Source: DASPWW01 sp035461345
GTDB lineage: Bacteria; Actinomycetota; Thermoleophilia; Solirubrobacterales; 70-9
Reading direction: 5' to 3'
NCBI GenBank assembly: GCA_035461345.1
Contig: DATHVJ010000108.1
Coordinates: forward strand, 1-8,738
Length of the DNA stretch: 8,738 bases
Under the pieces are notes generated by a model. The model made no database searches. It was not told where the DNA came from and saw nothing but the letters and a program-made list of their open reading frames with translations. The position numbers were made by a program, and so were the translations under genes. Each line of letters starts with the position of its first letter. Position 1 is the stretch's first letter. Shown piece after piece: positions 5,892-8,738 of the stretch.

Positions 5892-6509
5892 GTGAGCGCC
5901 CCCGCGACCGCCCACAAGCCGCCCTCGGCTCAGGTGGCGTCCGGCCCCGGCGACGCGCTGGGCAGCCGCGTCCGCGCGCTGCGCGAGGGGATGGGGCTCT
6001 CGCTGCGCGACCTCGCCGAGCGCACCGGCGTCAGCGCGCCGATGCTGTCGCAGGTCGAGCGCGGCGAGACCAGCCCCACGCTCGCGGTCGCGACGCGGAT
6101 CGCCGCCGGACTCGAGCTGTCGCTGTCGCAGCTGCTGCGCCTCGACGAGAGTGGCCATGTCGTCGTCATCCGCGACGGCGAGGGGCGAAGCCGCCGCCGC
6201 GGCGGACACCGCGTCGACGAGCTTACGCCGGGGCTCCCCGGCCAGCGCGCGGACGTCTCGCTGCACACGCTCGATGCGGGCGCCGCGACCGGAGGCGCCG
6301 ACGACCCGCCGATCCACGAGCCGGGCAGCCGCGAGACGGTGTACGTCCACTCCGGCTCGGTGGTGCTGGCGATCGACGGTGACGAGCACGAGCTCGGAAG
6401 CGGCGACAGCGTGACGTTCGACGCCGACCTCCCGCACCGTCTTGAGAACCGAGGCCCCCGCCCGGCGAAGTTCGTCGCCGTGGTCGCGGCGGGGTTGCGG
6501 AGGAGCTGA
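5892..6509 (+). CDS. XRE-family transcriptional regulator with C-terminal cupin domain
   Basis: A 205-residue regulator. After a Pro/Ala-rich N-terminus (1-20), an HTH_3 domain occupies about 24-80: LGSRVRALRE, then LSLRDLAERTGVS and the recognition-helix region PMLSQVERGETSP. Residues about 130-200 form a small cupin barrel with H142, E148 and H182 in metal- or ligand-site positions (IHEPGSRETVYV; LPHRLEN). XRE-cupin proteins (PuuR-like) usually sense a small metabolite. GTG 5892 is chosen because the -10 box and palindrome lie just before it; the frame is open further upstream, but that would run through the operator and into the divergent gene. The stop overlaps leuC's ATG (TGATG), so leuC translation is coupled to it. 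Autorepression, and hence control of leuCD, is the natural inference. The inducer is unknown; a leucine-pathway intermediate is plausible. Confidence 0.88.
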   Translation: MSAPATAHKPPSAQVASGPGDALGSRVRALREGMGLSLRDLAERTGVSAPMLSQVERGETSPTLAVATRIAAGLELSLSQLLRLDESGHVVVIRDGEGRSRRRGGHRVDELTPGLPGQRADVSLHTLDAGAATGGADDPPIHEPGSRETVYVHSGSVVLAIDGDEHELGSGDSVTFDADLPHRLENRGPRPAKFVAVVAAGLRRS

Positions 6510-7894
6510 TGCCGAAGACGTTGTTCGACAAGATCTGGGACGCGCACGAGGTCGGCGACGGGCTGCTTTACATCGACCTCCACCTCGTGCACGAGGTCAC
6601 CTCGCCGCAGGCGTTCGAAGGCCTGCGGCTCGAGGGCCGCCGCGTCCGGCGGCCGGACAAGACGATCGCCACCGCCGACCACAACGTGCCGACCGACGGC
6701 ACGCCGGCGGCGCGCCTGATCGCCGACGAGCTGTCGCGCGTCCAGGTCGAGACGCTGGAGCGAAACTGCGCCGACTTCGGGATCCCGGTCTACTCGCTTG
6801 GCTCCGAGCGCCAGGGGATCGTGCACGTGATCGGCCCCGAGCTCGGGCTCACCCAGCCAGGGCTGACCGTGGTGTGCGGTGACAGCCACACCTCCACCCA
6901 CGGGGCGTTCGGGGCGCTGGCGTTCGGAATCGGCACGTCCGAGGTCGAGCACGTGCTCGCCACCCAGTGCCTCGTCCAGCGCCGCCCGAAGACGCTGCGG
7001 ATCGAATACACGGGCGAGCTCGAACCGGGGGTGACGCCGAAGGACCTGATCCTGGCGACAATCGGCCGTCTCGGGGTAGGCGGGATGGCCGGACACGCGG
7101 TCGAGTACGCCGGGCCCGCAATCTCCGCGCTATCGATGGAGGGCCGGATGACGATCTGCAACATGACGATCGAGGGTGGCGGGCGCGCCGGGATGATCGC
7201 CCCCGACGAGACGACGTTCGAGTACATGCGCGGTCGCCCCGCCGTCCGCGGCGACTTCGACACCGCGGTCGAGCGCTGGCGTCAGCTTCCCACCGACGAC
7301 GGCGCGAGCTTCGACCGCGAGGTCGAGATCGACGCGTCGTCGCTGTCTCCGATGGTCACCTGGGGCACGACTCCCGGGATGGTGGTCGAGGTGACCGACT
7401 CGGTGCCGCACCCCGGAGCGCTCGACTCCCCCGCCGACCGCGAGGCCGCGGAGCGGGCGCTCGCGTACATGGCGCTCGAGCCGGGGACCCCGATGCGGGA
7501 GATCCCGCTCGACCGGGTGTTCATCGGCTCGTGCACCAACTCGCGCATCGGCGATCTGCGCGAGGCCGCGAGCATGGTCGAGGGGCGCCGGGTCGCGGAG
7601 TCGATCCGGGCTATGGTCGTGCCGGGCTCGGCGCAGGTCAAGAGCCAGGCCGAGGAGGAGGGGCTGGACGAGGTCTTCCGGTCTGCGGGCTTCGAGTGGC
7701 GGGCAGCCGGGTGCTCGATGTGCCTGGGAATGAACCCGGACATCCTCGCCGAGGGCGAGCGCTGCGCGTCGACCTCGAACCGCAACTTCGAGGGCCGCCA
7801 GGGCAAGGGCGGGCGCACGCACCTCGTCAGCCCGCGGATGGCCGCCGCCGCGGCGGTCGAGGGTCATTTCGTCGACATCAGGGAGTGGACCTGA
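6509..7894 (+). CDS. leuC: 3-isopropylmalate dehydratase large subunit LeuC
   Basis: With LeuD forms isopropylmalate isomerase, which converts 2-isopropylmalate to 3-isopropylmalate by dehydration and rehydration on a [4Fe-4S] cluster in the cytoplasm. The 461-residue length is normal for bacterial LeuC. Aconitase-family motifs run in order: DHNVPTD, VVCGDSHTSTHGAFG, FGIGTSEVEHVLATQ, MTICNMTIEGG with AGMIAPDETTFEY, FIGSCTNSR containing cluster ligand C342, and AAGCSMCLGMNPD containing ligands C402 and C405. The end, RNFEGRQG...THLVSPRMAAAAAVEGHF, is also typical. ATG 6509 overlaps the regulator's TGA by 1 nt and has GGAGG 5 nt upstream, and its own TGA overlaps leuD's ATG in the same way. All key residues appear intact. 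Confidence 0.97.
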   Translation: MPKTLFDKIWDAHEVGDGLLYIDLHLVHEVTSPQAFEGLRLEGRRVRRPDKTIATADHNVPTDGTPAARLIADELSRVQVETLERNCADFGIPVYSLGSERQGIVHVIGPELGLTQPGLTVVCGDSHTSTHGAFGALAFGIGTSEVEHVLATQCLVQRRPKTLRIEYTGELEPGVTPKDLILATIGRLGVGGMAGHAVEYAGPAISALSMEGRMTICNMTIEGGGRAGMIAPDETTFEYMRGRPAVRGDFDTAVERWRQLPTDDGASFDREVEIDASSLSPMVTWGTTPGMVVEVTDSVPHPGALDSPADREAAERALAYMALEPGTPMREIPLDRVFIGSCTNSRIGDLREAASMVEGRRVAESIRAMVVPGSAQVKSQAEEEGLDEVFRSAGFEWRAAGCSMCLGMNPDILAEGERCASTSNRNFEGRQGKGGRTHLVSPRMAAAAAVEGHFVDIREWT

Positions 7895-8457
7895 TGGACC
7901 CCTTGGACGTCATCGAGGGGAAGGTGTCGGTGCTCGAGCGCGCCGACGTCGACACCGACCAGATCATCCCGAAGCAGTTCCTGAAGCGGATCGAGCGCAC
8001 GGGTTACGGCGAGTTCCTGTTCTTGGACTGGCGGCAGTCGGGGGAGCTCGAGCTCGAGCCGAACCCGATCCTCGTCGCGGGGCGCAACTTCGGCTCCGGC
8101 TCCTCGCGCGAGCACGCGGTGTGGGCGCTGAGCGACTTCGGGTACGAGGCGGTGATCGCCCCTTCGTTCGCGGACATCTTCTACGTCAACTGCACCAAGA
8201 ACGGCCTCCTCCCGGTCATCCTCGACGAGGAGGAGTGCCGGGCGGTCGCGGCGGCGGGGGAGGCGAGGATCGACGTCGACGAGCAGACCGTGGATTTCGC
8301 CGGCGGGGTGGTCCGGTTCGGCATCGACGAGGAGGTCAAGCACCGCCTGCTCCACGGGCTCGACGAGATCGGGATCACGCTTCAGCGCGCGGACGAGATC
8401 GAGGCCTTCGAGCGCGCCGGAGCGGCCGACCGGGGACCCTCGACCACCTCGCTGTGA
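7894..8457 (+). CDS. leuD: 3-isopropylmalate dehydratase small subunit LeuD
   Basis: The 187-residue swivelling-domain partner of LeuC; the two subunits together build the isopropylmalate isomerase active site. Visible motifs are the N-terminal VDTDQIIPKQFL (19-30), the substrate-recognition and hinge segment GRNFGSGSSREHAVWAL, and IAPSFADIFYVNCTKNGLLP. Length and order match the standard bacterial LeuD. The ATG shares one base with leuC's TGA, giving tight translational coupling suited to 1:1 subunit production. The last residues (AGAADRGPSTTSL) extend past the usual conserved end and are likely disordered. The stop is overlapped by the GTG of a methyltransferase gene (GTGA), so the operon continues. 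Confidence 0.97.
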   Translation: MDPLDVIEGKVSVLERADVDTDQIIPKQFLKRIERTGYGEFLFLDWRQSGELELEPNPILVAGRNFGSGSSREHAVWALSDFGYEAVIAPSFADIFYVNCTKNGLLPVILDEEECRAVAAAGEARIDVDEQTVDFAGGVVRFGIDEEVKHRLLHGLDEIGITLQRADEIEAFERAGAADRGPSTTSL

Positions 8458-8738
8458 GCGCGCTGCGGGCGTCCCACGTCGGGCCGCGCGACTGGGACGC
8501 CGAGGTGTACCACCGTGTTTCGGACCCGCAGTTCGAGTGGGCGAAGGAGGTCCTGGCGCGGCTCGACCTGCGCGGGGACGAGCTGGTTCTCGACGCTGGC
8601 TGCGGCTCCGGCCGGGTGACCGCGCTGCTCGCCGAGCGGGTGCCGGACGGCCGCGTGATCGGGATCGACGCTTCGGAGTCGATGGTCGCCAAGGCGCGCG
8701 AGACGCTCGGTGACGACGTCGAGCTCCACGTCGGGGAC
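8454..8738 (+). CDS. Class I SAM-dependent methyltransferase, TAM-like, 3'-truncated by window
   Basis: The first 95 residues of a gene that runs off the window. A GTG at 8454 overlaps leuD's stop by 4 nt and opens a frame starting VSALRASHVGPRDWDAEVYH. Class I methyltransferase motif I is clear: LVLDAGCGSGR (44-54), the SAM-binding glycine loop, followed by VIGIDASESM (68-77), where D72 would bind the SAM ribose. The combination of an N-terminal WDAxxY, a preceding helix pair, and GIDASxxMVAKARE resembles the trans-aconitate methyltransferase (Tam) type more than most others, but generic methyltransferases look similar and the substrate-binding half is missing. Its place as the last visible gene of the regulator–leuC–leuD unit makes a substrate linked to leucine intermediates conceivable. 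Confidence 0.82.
   Translation, partial: MSALRASHVGPRDWDAEVYHRVSDPQFEWAKEVLARLDLRGDELVLDAGCGSGRVTALLAERVPDGRVIGIDASESMVAKARETLGDDVELHVGD

Noticed and set aside
5930..7096. Long minus-strand open frame spanning the regulator and leuC start
   Set aside because: It crosses two real genes, has no recognisable domain, and changes composition at the gene junction.
6967..7893. Extension of the leuD frame far upstream inside leuC
   Set aside because: The upstream part is Arg/Gly/Asp-rich shadow of leuC; leuD homology begins exactly at ATG 7894, which overlaps leuC's stop.
1..8738. tRNA, rRNA, CRISPR array, insertion sequence or phage genes
   Set aside because: No cloverleaf, array of spaced repeats, transposase motif or terminal inverted repeats were seen on reading both strands; the window is almost fully occupied by ordinary genes.

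Overview
The window is GC-rich DNA (by eye about 70% G+C) with tight gene packing, many 1-4 nt start/stop overlaps, GTG starts, TANNNT -10 boxes placed 6-7 nt before start codons (leaderless genes), and a protein of the F420-dependent Ddn family. Together these point to an actinobacterium. An LeuA of the shorter, E. coli-like class suggests a deep-branching class such as Thermoleophilia rather than Streptomyces or Mycobacterium, but that placement is inference.

Left part (1-2673). The 3' end of a zinc-type/quinone-reductase MDR dehydrogenase runs by an ATGA overlap into a six-helix membrane protein of unknown function with a GTHIHH motif. Its tail overlaps, tail to tail, an AI-2E/PerM family permease on the minus strand. 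Upstream of the permease, also on the minus strand, lies a secreted CHRD-domain protein with poly-Lys and poly-Gly runs. A perfect 13-bp inverted repeat separates those two genes.

Centre (2674-4553). The gap between the divergent CHRD and leuA genes holds a short ORF ending in L-A-L-L-L-L-L-P-L, a leucine leader peptide. Its leucine codons contain a 10-nt stretch perfectly complementary to the leuA Shine-Dalgarno region. There is no terminator with a U-tract. The simplest reading is translational attenuation: the regulatory codons are themselves the anti-SD. This is the most interesting element in the window.

Right part (4554-8738). A leaderless SDR oxidoreductase converges on a Ddn-like F420 oxidoreductase. 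Divergent from the latter is an apparent operon: XRE-cupin regulator, leuC, leuD and a TAM-like methyltransferase cut by the window edge, with each junction overlapping by 1-4 nt. An 18-bp palindrome with an extra half-site sits on the regulator's -10 box, suggesting autoregulation and control of leuCD. The leucine branch is therefore present as leuA and leuCD in two transcription units with apparently different control logic. leuB is not in the window.
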